NCBI GenBank assembly: GCA_963975885.1 | Contig: CAXBIS010000007.1 | Coordinates: 1-64,000, forward strand | Direction of reading: 5' to 3' | Length of the DNA: 64,000 bases | From: Pseudazoarcus sp963975885 | Lineage (GTDB): Bacteria; Pseudomonadota; Gammaproteobacteria; Burkholderiales; Rhodocyclaceae | Shown: positions 56,489 through 64,000 of the stretch, one piece after another | Numbering within the stretch: position 1 is the first letter of the stretch | How the letters are laid out: each line of letters begins with the position of its first letter | Made by a program: the position numbers and the translations under genes | The notes under the pieces: model-generated | The model's input: only the letters and a program-made list of their open reading frames with translations | Told to the model about the DNA's origin: nothing | Database searches by the model: none

Positions 56489-57931
56489 TCAGAGCAGGAA
56501 GATCGTCGCCAGCCCGAGGAAGATGAAGAAGCCGCCCGAGTCGGTGAGCGCGGTGATCATCACCGAGCCGCCCAGTGCCGGATCCTTGCCCATGCGGCTG
56601 CGCACCATGGGGATGATCACGCCGGCGCTGGCGGCGAGCAGCAGGTTGAGCGTCATCGCGCTGGTCATCACCACGCCGAGTTGCCAGTTGCCGTAAAGCC
56701 ACCACGCCATCAGGCCGAGAAAGCCGCCCCATACCACGCCGTTGAACAGTGCCACGCCCACTTCCTTGCGGAGCAATCGCTTGAGCGCGCTCGGTTCGAT
56801 CTGACCCATCGCGATCGCGCGCACGATCATCGTGACTGTCTGATTTCCGGAGTTGCCGCCGATGCCGGCGATGATGGGCATCAGCGCCGCGAGCGCCACG
56901 AGCTTCTCGATGGAGCCTTCGAACAGGCCGATCACGCGCGAGGCGAACACCGCCGTGACCAGGTTGATGGCCAGCCACGCCCAGCGGTTCTTCACCGAAT
57001 CCCACACCGAGGCGAAGATGTCTTCCTCCTCGCGCAGACCGGCGTTGCTGAGGATTTCCTGCTCGCCTTCCTCGCGGATGTAATCGACCACATCGGCCAC
57101 GGTGAGCCGCCCGATCACGCGCTTTTCCGAATCGACCACCGGGGCCGAGACGAGGTCGTAGCGTTCGAAGGCCTGTGCCGCCTCGCTGGCGTCGTCCTCG
57201 GGGATGAAGCTGATCACCGGCTCTGTCCCCATGACCTCGGCCACTTCCATTTCGGGGTCGTGGATGAGCAGGTTCTCCAGGGTCAGGATGCCGCGCAGGT
57301 GTTCGTCGCGGTCGACCACGAAGAGCTTGTCGGTGTGGTCGGGCAGTTCCTCGAAGCGGCGCAGGTAGCGCAGCACCACCTCCAGCGTGACGTCCTCGCG
57401 CACCGTGACCATGTCGAAGTCCATCAGCGCGCCGACCGTGTCCTCAGGGTAGGACATGGCCGCGCGCAATTGTTCGCGGCCTTCCGGGTCGAGCGACTGG
57501 TAGACGTCCTGGATGACTTCGGGCGGCAGGTTTGGCGCGAGGTCGGCCAGTTCGTCCGCGTCCAGGCTCTCGGCAGCGGCCTTGAGCTCCTCGGGCTCCA
57601 TCGTCTCGATGAGCGACTCGCGCACCGCGTCGGAGACTTCGAGCAGGATCTCGCCGTCGCGCTCGGCCTTGACCAGGTTCCAGACGAACAAGCGGTCTTC
57701 CAGCGGCAGGGCTTCAAGCACGAAGGCGATGTCGGCCGGGTGCATGCCCTCGAGCAAATCCTGCATCTCGCCCAGATGCTCGCGGTGCAGGGGGCCTTCG
57801 CCGAGGCCCTGGCGGTTCATCTCCTGGCGATTGGCCAGGTCTTCGCCGAGCCTCTGGCGCGCGAGCAATTCCTGCACCATGCGCAGGTGCTGCTGGACGT
57901 CGTCGGGGGGATGCTGCTCTTCTGCGGACAT
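56489..57931 (-). CDS. mgtE: Magnesium transporter MgtE
   Basis: A 480-residue Mg2+ channel. The N-terminal superhelical domain (about 30-150) has HPADIAFVLEALP. It is followed by two CBS domains (about 155-285), a plug helix and five membrane segments from about 300. GIGGNSGNQTVTMIVRAIA and SAGVIIPMVRSRMGKDPALG are the pore motifs. The CBS gate closes when cytoplasmic Mg2+ is high. A -10-like TAAAAT lies about 45 bases before the start. Confidence 0.95.
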   Translation of the reverse strand: MSAEEQHPPDDVQQHLRMVQELLARQRLGEDLANRQEMNRQGLGEGPLHREHLGEMQDLLEGMHPADIAFVLEALPLEDRLFVWNLVKAERDGEILLEVSDAVRESLIETMEPEELKAAAESLDADELADLAPNLPPEVIQDVYQSLDPEGREQLRAAMSYPEDTVGALMDFDMVTVREDVTLEVVLRYLRRFEELPDHTDKLFVVDRDEHLRGILTLENLLIHDPEMEVAEVMGTEPVISFIPEDDASEAAQAFERYDLVSAPVVDSEKRVIGRLTVADVVDYIREEGEQEILSNAGLREEEDIFASVWDSVKNRWAWLAINLVTAVFASRVIGLFEGSIEKLVALAALMPIIAGIGGNSGNQTVTMIVRAIAMGQIEPSALKRLLRKEVGVALFNGVVWGGFLGLMAWWLYGNWQLGVVMTSAMTLNLLLAASAGVIIPMVRSRMGKDPALGGSVMITALTDSGGFFIFLGLATIFLL

Positions 57932-58021
57932 GATTGCCTTTCGCGCGGGAGCTCGGGAGCGGGCTGCTGTGGCGATTTTACGGGCTTGTGCGCGGGGGCG
58001 CGACCGCAGTCGGCAGACCCT

Positions 58022-58717
58022 TCATTCAGGAATGCGCGTGTGTGTCATGCGGGCGCGTACGCTCTCGGCAATCGCGGCCAGTTGCGGACCGAAGGATTCG
58101 GCGTAGTGGCGCGGGTTGGGCAGCATCACGGCCATCTGCGTGGCTTCGACCGGGCCCAGTCGGTCGGCCGAGATGCCGTAATGGTGACGTGCTGCGGCCT
58201 CGGCGCCGAAGATGCCGTCGCCCCATTCGACCACGTTCAGATAGACCTCGAGGATGCGCCGCTTGCTCCAGGTGGTCTCGAGCATGATTGCGATGATCGC
58301 CTCCTGCCCCTTGCGCCAGTAGCTGCGCGAGGGCGAAAGGAAGAGATTCTTTGCCAGTTGCTGGGTGATCGTCGAGCCGCCGGCCACCGCGCCGCCGCGC
58401 GCGCGGTTGCGTTCGATGGCTCGCTGGATGCCGGTCCAGTCTAGCCCGTAGTGGTCCATGAAACGGTCGTCCTCGGCCGCGACCACGGCACGCTTCAGGT
58501 GCGGCGAGATGCGCGTGTACGACACCCAGCGCTGGTCCAGCGTCGCGCGCGCGTCGTGCTCGCGCAGGTCGGCCAGGCGCAGCTGCATGAAGCTGGTCGT
58601 CGCCGGGTCGTGATCACGCCACCACAGCACGTGAGCCAGGAACCAGCCCTGCACCAGCGCAAGGACCAGCACCAGAGCCCCCAGGACGAGCCACGCGCGG
58701 CGTATCAGGCGTTTCAT
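58022..58717 (-). CDS. mtgA: Monofunctional biosynthetic peptidoglycan transglycosylase
   Basis: A 231-residue GT51 enzyme that polymerises lipid II. A single N-terminal membrane anchor (about 9-30) precedes the catalytic domain. The catalytic Glu is in VVAAEDDRFMDHYGLDW, with GGSTITQQLAKNLFLSP, RKGQEAIIAIMLE and EVYLNVVEWG following. The ATG at 58717 overlaps the aroE stop (ATGA). It is the last gene of the RNB-tonB-aroE-mtgA group. Confidence 0.95.
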   Translation of the reverse strand: MKRLIRRAWLVLGALVLVLALVQGWFLAHVLWWRDHDPATTSFMQLRLADLREHDARATLDQRWVSYTRISPHLKRAVVAAEDDRFMDHYGLDWTGIQRAIERNRARGGAVAGGSTITQQLAKNLFLSPSRSYWRKGQEAIIAIMLETTWSKRRILEVYLNVVEWGDGIFGAEAAARHHYGISADRLGPVEATQMAVMLPNPRHYAESFGPQLAAIAESVRARMTHTRIPE

Positions 58718-59547
58718 GCCGCCATGATCTCGGTGCGCAAGGCCTCGAGCACCGGGCCGGTCTCCGGGCGCACGCCGCGCCACAGGCGAAAACTTTCGGC
58801 CGCCTGTTCGATCAGCATGCCCAGCCCATCGGCGGTGCGCGCCGCGCCGTCGCGCCGCGCCGCACTCATGAACGGGGTGTCGCCACGTCCATACATCATG
58901 TCGTAGGCCAGTGCGTCGGGCGCGTACAGGCCGGATGGCAGCTCGGGCGCCTGGTCCGACAGGCTGGCCGCGGTGGCATTGATCACGACGTCGAAGTCGC
59001 GTCCGGCCAGTTCGGCGAAGCCGCAGGCGTCGAGGGTGGTCGCGCCGGCACGCGGGCCGAAGCGCGCGATCAATTCCTCGGCTCGCGAGCGCGTGCGGTT
59101 GGCGATGGTCAGCGCGACCGGCTTCTCGCCGAGCAACGGCAGAACCGCGCCGCGCGCGGCCCCGCCGGCGCCGAGCAACAGCACGCGCCGCTCCGTCAGC
59201 GGGCAGTTGAGGTTGTGCGTGAGGTCACGTACCAGCCCTGCGCCGTCCGTGTTGTCGCCGAAGATGCCGTCGCCGTCGAAGGCCAGGGTGTTGACCGCGC
59301 CGGCGGCCTCTGCGCGCGGCGACAGGCGTTCGGCCAGTGCGTGCGCTTCAAGCTTGAACGGCACGGTCACGTTCATGCCGCGCCCGCCGGCGTGGCGGAA
59401 TTCGGCCACCGCGGCGCGAAAGCCGTCGAGCGGTGCGAGCAGCGCCTCGTAGGAAAGCTGCTGGCCGGTCTGCGCGGCAAAGGCGGCGTGAATGCGTGGC
59501 GACTTGCTGTGGGCGATGGGATTGCCGATGACGGCGTAGCGATCCAT
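58714..59547 (-). CDS. aroE: Shikimate dehydrogenase
   Basis: A 277-residue NADPH-dependent enzyme of aromatic amino-acid synthesis. The N-terminal substrate motif (YAVIGNPIAHSKSPRIHAAF), NVTVPFK with the catalytic lysine, NTDGAG, and Rossmann motif LLGAGGAARGAV are all present. It lies 16 bases after tonB and is coupled to mtgA. Confidence 0.96.
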   Translation of the reverse strand: MDRYAVIGNPIAHSKSPRIHAAFAAQTGQQLSYEALLAPLDGFRAAVAEFRHAGGRGMNVTVPFKLEAHALAERLSPRAEAAGAVNTLAFDGDGIFGDNTDGAGLVRDLTHNLNCPLTERRVLLLGAGGAARGAVLPLLGEKPVALTIANRTRSRAEELIARFGPRAGATTLDACGFAELAGRDFDVVINATAASLSDQAPELPSGLYAPDALAYDMMYGRGDTPFMSAARRDGAARTADGLGMLIEQAAESFRLWRGVRPETGPVLEALRTEIMAA

Positions 59548-59563
59548 GGAGTGCTCCGTAGGC

Positions 59564-61117
59564 TCAGCGCGTTTGCAACTGGTCGGAATTGGTGAACGTC
59601 CAGGTGCGGGTGATCACGACCCGGTCGGTGTCGTCGCGGATGTCCGGTGGAAACGGTGAATAGGGCGCGGCCATGCGCACGATCTCGGCTGCGGCGCGGT
59701 CGAGCACGTCGTGGCCCGAGGAGCGGTCGATCTCGACGCGCTCTAGCGTGCCGTCGGCGCGGATCTCGACGGTCATCACGAGGCTGCCGTAGATGCGTCC
59801 GCGCGCGTCATCCGGGTAGTTCAGGGTGCCGATGCGCTCCACTTTCTGGCGCCAGTCCTCGGCGTACTGGGCGAAGCGGTATTCCCTCGCGCGCGTGCCG
59901 ATGTGTACCTTTCGCGGCCGCTTGGAATACTCGTCGAGCTGGCGGCCGATGCGCGCCTCGAGCTTGGCGACGGCCGCGATCGAATCCATCAGGTCCTGTC
60001 CCGAGACCTTGGGTGCTGCAGGCGGCTCGGGCGGTGGAACGGGCGTCTCCGGGCGCTCGGGCGCGCGCGCGACCGGCGCGGGCTGCGAAGGCGGTGCAGG
60101 GTCTGCGGGCGTCGGCTGCGTCGTCGGCGGTTCCGGGATCGGTGCGGGATCTTGCTCCGCTGCCGGCCGTGGCTTGGCTTCGGGGTCGGAGCGGGTCGGT
60201 GCGGCAGGCGCCTTGGCGGGCTCCGGCGCGGACGGCGCGGGTGCTTCGCGTGGCGGGGGTGGCCGCTGTGGCGTGCCCGGCACCGTGCTCGGCGCAGCCG
60301 CACTGGTGCGACGTTCGCGCTGGTCCGCAGCGCTTAGCACGGGCGCTTTCGAACTCGTCTCCGGGGTCCGCCGCGCCGGTTCGGGTGCGCTCAGTGCCAT
60401 CGTCACGCGCTCGGCATCGGTGGCCGGTGCGCTCGCAGGTTCGGGCAGCGTGAGCGGTTTGATTGCAGCGGTGAAGGTGGTCGATGGCGGCTCGGGGCGC
60501 GGGGCGTCGAGCGCGACCGTCGGTGCGGCCGGCTCGGGCCGTGTTTCGTCGGGACGCTGCGGTTGCGGGGCTTCGCTGGAGAGTTCGGTCGCGTCCGGTG
60601 GCGGCGCGGCCGGTTCGGGCTCGACTGCAGGCGGAGGCTGACGCACCGGCGCCGCCTGCGGCTCGGGCCGCGGCGACGGCTGCGGGCGCAGGCGCGCGGT
60701 GGGCTCGACCGTGGGCAGTTTGGCCTCGTCCGGGTCGGGTGCGACCGGGCGGGGCGGTGGGGCGGCGATGCGGCGCTGCGCGGTCGGGGCGTTGCCGTCC
60801 TGCCGGGAGGGCAGGACCGGGGTCGGAGTCGAAGTGAGTGCTTGCTCAGAGACCGGGCCACCACCGTCCAGGTTGGCCTGGGCAAGCACGTCGGCCTGCT
60901 CCGGCGCGCGCTCGCGCCGCGCGTTCACCAGCACGACCTCGAGGTTGCGATCTTCGATGTTGGGCGTCGGCTGCGCACCGGAGAAGGTGATCGACAACAC
61001 CACGGCGTGCACCAGTAGCGAGGCGACGATGGCGAAGGGCATCGGCAGGCTGATCGTGCCGTCGCGCAGGCCCTTGCGGGCGGCTGCGAGCAGGGAGGCG
61101 TGCGCCGATGCCCTCAT
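59564..61117 (-). CDS. TonB-like energy transducer, long proline-rich form
   Basis: A 517-residue protein, about twice the length of E. coli TonB. An N-terminal signal anchor (about 25-45, MPFAIVASLLVHAVVLSI) is followed by a very long Pro/Ala/Glu-rich periplasmic spacer (about 90-370). A TonB C-terminal domain (about 425-515) has VTVEIRADGTLERV-like sequence and DRAAAEIVRMAAPYSPFP. No exbB or exbD is adjacent. It is encoded nine bases after the RNB nuclease. Homologues in this location exist in related bacteria; the partner receptor is unknown. Confidence 0.85.
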   Translation of the reverse strand: MRASAHASLLAAARKGLRDGTISLPMPFAIVASLLVHAVVLSITFSGAQPTPNIEDRNLEVVLVNARRERAPEQADVLAQANLDGGGPVSEQALTSTPTPVLPSRQDGNAPTAQRRIAAPPPRPVAPDPDEAKLPTVEPTARLRPQPSPRPEPQAAPVRQPPPAVEPEPAAPPPDATELSSEAPQPQRPDETRPEPAAPTVALDAPRPEPPSTTFTAAIKPLTLPEPASAPATDAERVTMALSAPEPARRTPETSSKAPVLSAADQRERRTSAAAPSTVPGTPQRPPPPREAPAPSAPEPAKAPAAPTRSDPEAKPRPAAEQDPAPIPEPPTTQPTPADPAPPSQPAPVARAPERPETPVPPPEPPAAPKVSGQDLMDSIAAVAKLEARIGRQLDEYSKRPRKVHIGTRAREYRFAQYAEDWRQKVERIGTLNYPDDARGRIYGSLVMTVEIRADGTLERVEIDRSSGHDVLDRAAAEIVRMAAPYSPFPPDIRDDTDRVVITRTWTFTNSDQLQTR

Positions 61118-61126
61118 GTGCGTCGA

Positions 61127-63037
61127 TCAATGGCTCTCGAAAACAGCCTCGCCGGACTGCTCCGGCTCGGACAGGGTTTCGAGATGGCGCGCATTGAGGT
61201 CCAGGTCGATCAGGTCGCTGCCCTCGATGGCCAGACGCACGCGCGCACCGGGCATCTGCAACGGCATCGACGCGATCTTGACGACCAGCGGCGTGTGGTC
61301 GATGCGCACCACATTGTCGCGCAGCACGCGCGCGGTGATTTCGCGCTCGGTGCGCTGGCGCAGCCAGCGCAGGCACCAGTAACGCTCCATGCCGCGCTGG
61401 AATTCGTTATAGGCCGCGTAGGTCAGTTCGAAGTCGCGCATGGCCGCCATCAGATCGGTCGAACGCGGCGCGAAAGGCGGTGTTTCGCCGCGTACGGCGG
61501 CGACGAGCTGCCACTGGTTGACCAGGTCCACGTAGCGGCGCAACGGCGAACTGGACCAGGCGTAGCAGTCCACGCCGAGCGCGTCGTGCGGCTCGGCCTT
61601 GGTGCTCATGCGCACCTTGCCGCCGTTCTGCACCCGGTACAGCCCTGGCACGCCGGCCTCGTCGAGTTGCTTTCCCCAGGTCGAGTTGGCGTGGATCATC
61701 AGTTCGGCCACCAGCTTGTCGAGCGGAGAACCACGCTTGCGGTCGGTGATCGTGACGTAGCCGGGGCCGTCGGCGGTCTCGCGCGTCCAGTCCACATAGA
61801 AGCTGTAGTCGACCTGGTCCTGGTTGGCCGAGACCTTGCCGCGACCCGCCTCGAGCACGGTGGCCAGTTCCCAAAGCAGCTTCAGCTCGCGCCGGTAGGG
61901 GTAGTCCGGACCGTCGTCCTGTCCGTGCAGCACGGCGTCGTTGAACAGCGGCTCGATGTCGTGGTGGCGCAGGTTGGCGGCCACCGGGATACGCTCGACG
62001 CGCGTCTCGAAGCCGGTGATCGCGAGCGCCGAGGTCAGATCCAGATACAGCGAAACGGCCGGGCACTCGCGTCCGGCGCCAAGCGTGAAGCGCTCGACCA
62101 TCTCGTCGGGCAGCATCGTGATCTTGTTGCCGGGCATATAGACCGTCGACAGGCGTTGGCGCGCGATTGCCTCGAGCGTCGAGCCGCGTGCGAAGCCCAG
62201 CCCCGGTGCGGCGATATGGATGCCGATGCGCCATCCGCCGCCCTCGCGCGGCGTCACCGAGAAGGCGTCGTCGATTTCGGTGGTGGTTGCGTCGTCGATC
62301 GAGAAGGCCGCGACCGCGGCCAGCGGCAGCTCGTCCGGTTCGACGGGCGGATCGAACTTCGGAAAGCCGGGGCCTTGCGGGAAGTGCTCGAACAGGAAGC
62401 GGTTGTAGTGGTAGTCGTAGCTCGAGCGCAGCGCGCCGCACTTGAGCAGCAGGCGCGGTGCGGACAGGCCTGCGTCGACGCAGGCGGCCTCGAGCGCCTT
62501 GACCTCGGGCCGATTGCGATCCGGGCGGTAGAGCACTTGTTCGACCAGGCCCTCGAGTTCGCCCGGCAGTTTTCCGTCGACCAGATCGGCACGCATGCGC
62601 TCGATCTGTTCGGCCTGCTGGCGCTTCTTTTCCAGCCCGGCCAGCGCAGCCTGCAGAATGTCGGCCGGCGCCTTGCGGAAGCGCCCGCGCCCCTTGCGAT
62701 GGAAATGGATGGGCGCCGAATGCAGGCGCAGCAGTACCGCCGTGGCCTCGACCGCGTCGGGCGTGTGGCCGTGGTATTCGGCCGCGAAGTCCTCGAAGGC
62801 GAACTCGTCCTCGCCGCACACCTCCCACAGGAAGTCGGTGTCCAGCGCCTCGGCCTCGGGCTCGGCGCGCTCGAGCAGCTCGCCTGCGGCAGGTGTGTCA
62901 AAGCGCATCAGGATCTGTGCCTTCTTGAGCTTGACGCGCTTGCCGGTCGAGGTCTCGACCTGCAGGCTCGCGTCGTTGTCGGTCAGGACCGAGCCGGTCT
63001 TGAAACTGCCGCTTTCTTCGAACAGGACAAACATCAT
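61127..63037 (-). CDS. RNB-domain (RNase II-type) exoribonuclease
   Basis: A 636-residue protein. The RNB catalytic domain (about 240-560) has the acidic cluster in AFSIDDATTTEIDDAFSV and YAWSSSPLRRYVDLVNQ near its end. The N-terminal region is short and lacks obvious RNase II cold-shock pairs, and the C-terminal S1-like part is compact. It is related to RNase II/R but distinct from both. The start at 63037 is a double Met with an AT-rich upstream patch. It heads the operon with tonB, aroE and mtgA. Confidence 0.88.
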   Translation of the reverse strand: MMFVLFEESGSFKTGSVLTDNDASLQVETSTGKRVKLKKAQILMRFDTPAAGELLERAEPEAEALDTDFLWEVCGEDEFAFEDFAAEYHGHTPDAVEATAVLLRLHSAPIHFHRKGRGRFRKAPADILQAALAGLEKKRQQAEQIERMRADLVDGKLPGELEGLVEQVLYRPDRNRPEVKALEAACVDAGLSAPRLLLKCGALRSSYDYHYNRFLFEHFPQGPGFPKFDPPVEPDELPLAAVAAFSIDDATTTEIDDAFSVTPREGGGWRIGIHIAAPGLGFARGSTLEAIARQRLSTVYMPGNKITMLPDEMVERFTLGAGRECPAVSLYLDLTSALAITGFETRVERIPVAANLRHHDIEPLFNDAVLHGQDDGPDYPYRRELKLLWELATVLEAGRGKVSANQDQVDYSFYVDWTRETADGPGYVTITDRKRGSPLDKLVAELMIHANSTWGKQLDEAGVPGLYRVQNGGKVRMSTKAEPHDALGVDCYAWSSSPLRRYVDLVNQWQLVAAVRGETPPFAPRSTDLMAAMRDFELTYAAYNEFQRGMERYWCLRWLRQRTEREITARVLRDNVVRIDHTPLVVKIASMPLQMPGARVRLAIEGSDLIDLDLNARHLETLSEPEQSGEAVFESH

Positions 63038-63194
63038 GCCGCCATGTGGAAATGAGCGTGCTAGTTTAGCAGGGTCGCCGGCCTGGCCCGGGTGCCTGCG
63101 CCATGCCGGCATTGCGCGTATACTGAATCACGCTTGCGCCGCCGGAAATGCCTTTGCGCACCCCGTTCGGGCGCCGACCCTCCGGAGAGAAACC

Positions 63195-63710
63195 ATGCAT
63201 TCCGTTTACCCTGCCCGCGCGTCCGGGCGCCTGTTTGCCGTTGTACTCGCTACCCTGATGCTGTCGGCGCTGCTTGCGGTGCAGCCTGTCCGCGCCGAGA
63301 CCGTACCCAAGGTCGTTTACCACGCGGATTTCGCCGATCCCCGGCGTTTCAGCGCGATGCTCACGAGCATCAACAACATGGTCACGCAGTACCAGAATGA
63401 GTTGCTCGATTACGATGTGCGCATCGTCTTCGTCGCGCATGGCATCCGTTTCGTGACCGACGATGCACTCGAGGGCACGCCCTTCGAGGAGGACGCCGAG
63501 ATGGCCGAACGGCGCGAGAACAACGCCAGCCGTCTCAAGGCGCTGCACACAGTGCAGGGGGTGAAGCTCGAGGTGTGCGACATCACGCGCACCCAGATCG
63601 GACTGGACGCGGACAAACTCTACGACGGCGTTGAACGGGTCAATTCCGGTGTGGTCCGAATTGCCGAACTGCAGCAGACCCAAGGCTTCGCCTACATCAA
63701 GGTCGAATGA
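63195..63710 (+). CDS. Periplasmic DsrE-like protein
   Basis: A 171-residue exported protein with a signal peptide (about 1-33, ending QPVRAET). The rest is a DsrE/F-like fold: VVYHADFADPRRFSAMLTSI, DVRIVFVAHGIRFV and a single cysteine in LEVCDITRTQIG, which lines up with the DsrE active-site Cys. Periplasmic members occur in sulfur-oxidising and other betaproteobacteria with unknown roles. GGAGAG precedes the ATG. A possible -10 (TATACT, 63119-63124) lies upstream. Confidence 0.75.
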   Translation: MHSVYPARASGRLFAVVLATLMLSALLAVQPVRAETVPKVVYHADFADPRRFSAMLTSINNMVTQYQNELLDYDVRIVFVAHGIRFVTDDALEGTPFEEDAEMAERRENNASRLKALHTVQGVKLEVCDITRTQIGLDADKLYDGVERVNSGVVRIAELQQTQGFAYIKVE

Positions 63711-63759
63711 AGCCGGCGCCCTGCGCTCCCGCAACCATCACACAGAAACGAGGATAGGC

Positions 63760-64000
63760 ATGACAGGACAAGCCATGTGGGCATTCGTCATCGTCGCCGT
63801 CGTGGCCGCAGCCCTGATCGGGTTCTTGTTCGGCCGCACCAACGGAAACGGCGCAAAGCAGAAACTCAAGGAACTCGAAGCCGATCTCCAGGGCAAGGAC
63901 CGGGAACTGGCGGTCTACAAGCGTGAAGTTGACGCGCACTTCGATCAAACCGCTTCGCTGTTCGTGTCGATGGCCGGCTCGTACAAGGCGCTCTTCGAGC
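63760..64000 (+). CDS. YhcB/ZapG-type DUF1043 protein, cut by window end
   Basis: The first 80 codons of a gene that runs off the window. One N-terminal membrane helix (about 6-25, WAFVIVAVVAAALIGFLFGR) is followed by a charged coiled coil and FDQTASLFVSMAGSYKALFE, the DUF1043 signature. Homologues coordinate envelope growth and division. It begins 49 bases after the DsrE-like gene. Confidence 0.85.
   Translation, partial: MTGQAMWAFVIVAVVAAALIGFLFGRTNGNGAKQKLKELEADLQGKDRELAVYKREVDAHFDQTASLFVSMAGSYKALFE

Noticed and set aside
61100..63055. 651-codon plus-strand frame opposite the RNB nuclease
   Set aside because: The minus strand carries intact RNB motifs; the plus frame has no recognisable features.

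Overview
The window is high-GC DNA with the gene content and gene order of a betaproteobacterium, most likely of the order Rhodocyclales (Azoarcus/Thauera/Aromatoleum-like). This is inferred from the order rubredoxin / pilGHIJ-chpA, thiE-hemL, yqgE-ruvX-pyrR-pyrB-pyrX, RNB nuclease-tonB-aroE-mtgA and pilTU, and from the many short overlapping start/stop junctions. Coding density is very high. No rRNA, tRNA, CRISPR array or insertion sequence was seen, and no gap between genes exceeds about 300 bases (the largest are 22733-23022, 5462-5747 and 10117-10389).

Left end (1-4700): a leftward surface-polysaccharide cluster (Wzx-type flippase, HPr-kinase-like P-loop protein, GT4 glycosyltransferase, zinc-ribbon methyltransferase). 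It is much more AT-rich than the rest (by hand count 16 G/C in 60 bases at 1801-1860, against 45 in 60 at 54481-54540), as expected of an exchangeable cell-surface locus.

4898-14456: housekeeping genes. These are ampD, a membrane-anchored lytic transglycosylase, an aminotransferase divergent from the malic enzyme-phosphotransacetylase fusion maeB, a penicillin-binding endopeptidase, dapF-DUF484-xerC, and a DUF2249 protein with a Cys-Gly tail preceded by an FNR-like site.

14485-20450: a zinc-homeostasis island. A leftward operon (53-residue membrane smORF, znuC, znuB, znuA) and a rightward operon (ZrgA/DUF2796 His-rich periplasmic protein, ABC ATPase, FtsX-type permease, DUF3299 protein) diverge from one Zur-like 23-bp dyad at 17217-17239.

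20454-33877: cyclic-di-GMP and signalling genes. They include a PilZ protein overlapping a LapD-like receptor. A four-gene leftward run holds a flavin/iron-sulfur reductase, an EAL/HDOD protein, a soluble histidine kinase and a REC-PAS-GGDEF-EAL regulator. queF, a thioredoxin-domain YyaL protein and a small cytochrome c lie between these two groups.

33871-45248: hemJ, an RNA methyltransferase, pilU and pilT, yggS-proC-yggT, the pyrimidine cluster with a catalytically degenerate dihydroorotase, and photolyase.

45235-54295: the Pil-Chp chemosensory operon (pilG, pilH, pilI, pilJ and a 1751-residue ChpA/PilL hybrid kinase), which is expected to control the pilus motors PilT/PilU encoded about 8 kb away, plus rubredoxin.

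54424-64000: thiE-hemL, mgtE, RNB nuclease-tonB-aroE-mtgA, a periplasmic DsrE-like protein and the beginning of a YhcB/ZapG-type gene cut by the window end. No wholly new multi-gene system was identified. The most promising items are the zinc island with its smORF, the HPr-kinase-like polysaccharide protein, and the kinase/c-di-GMP operon.
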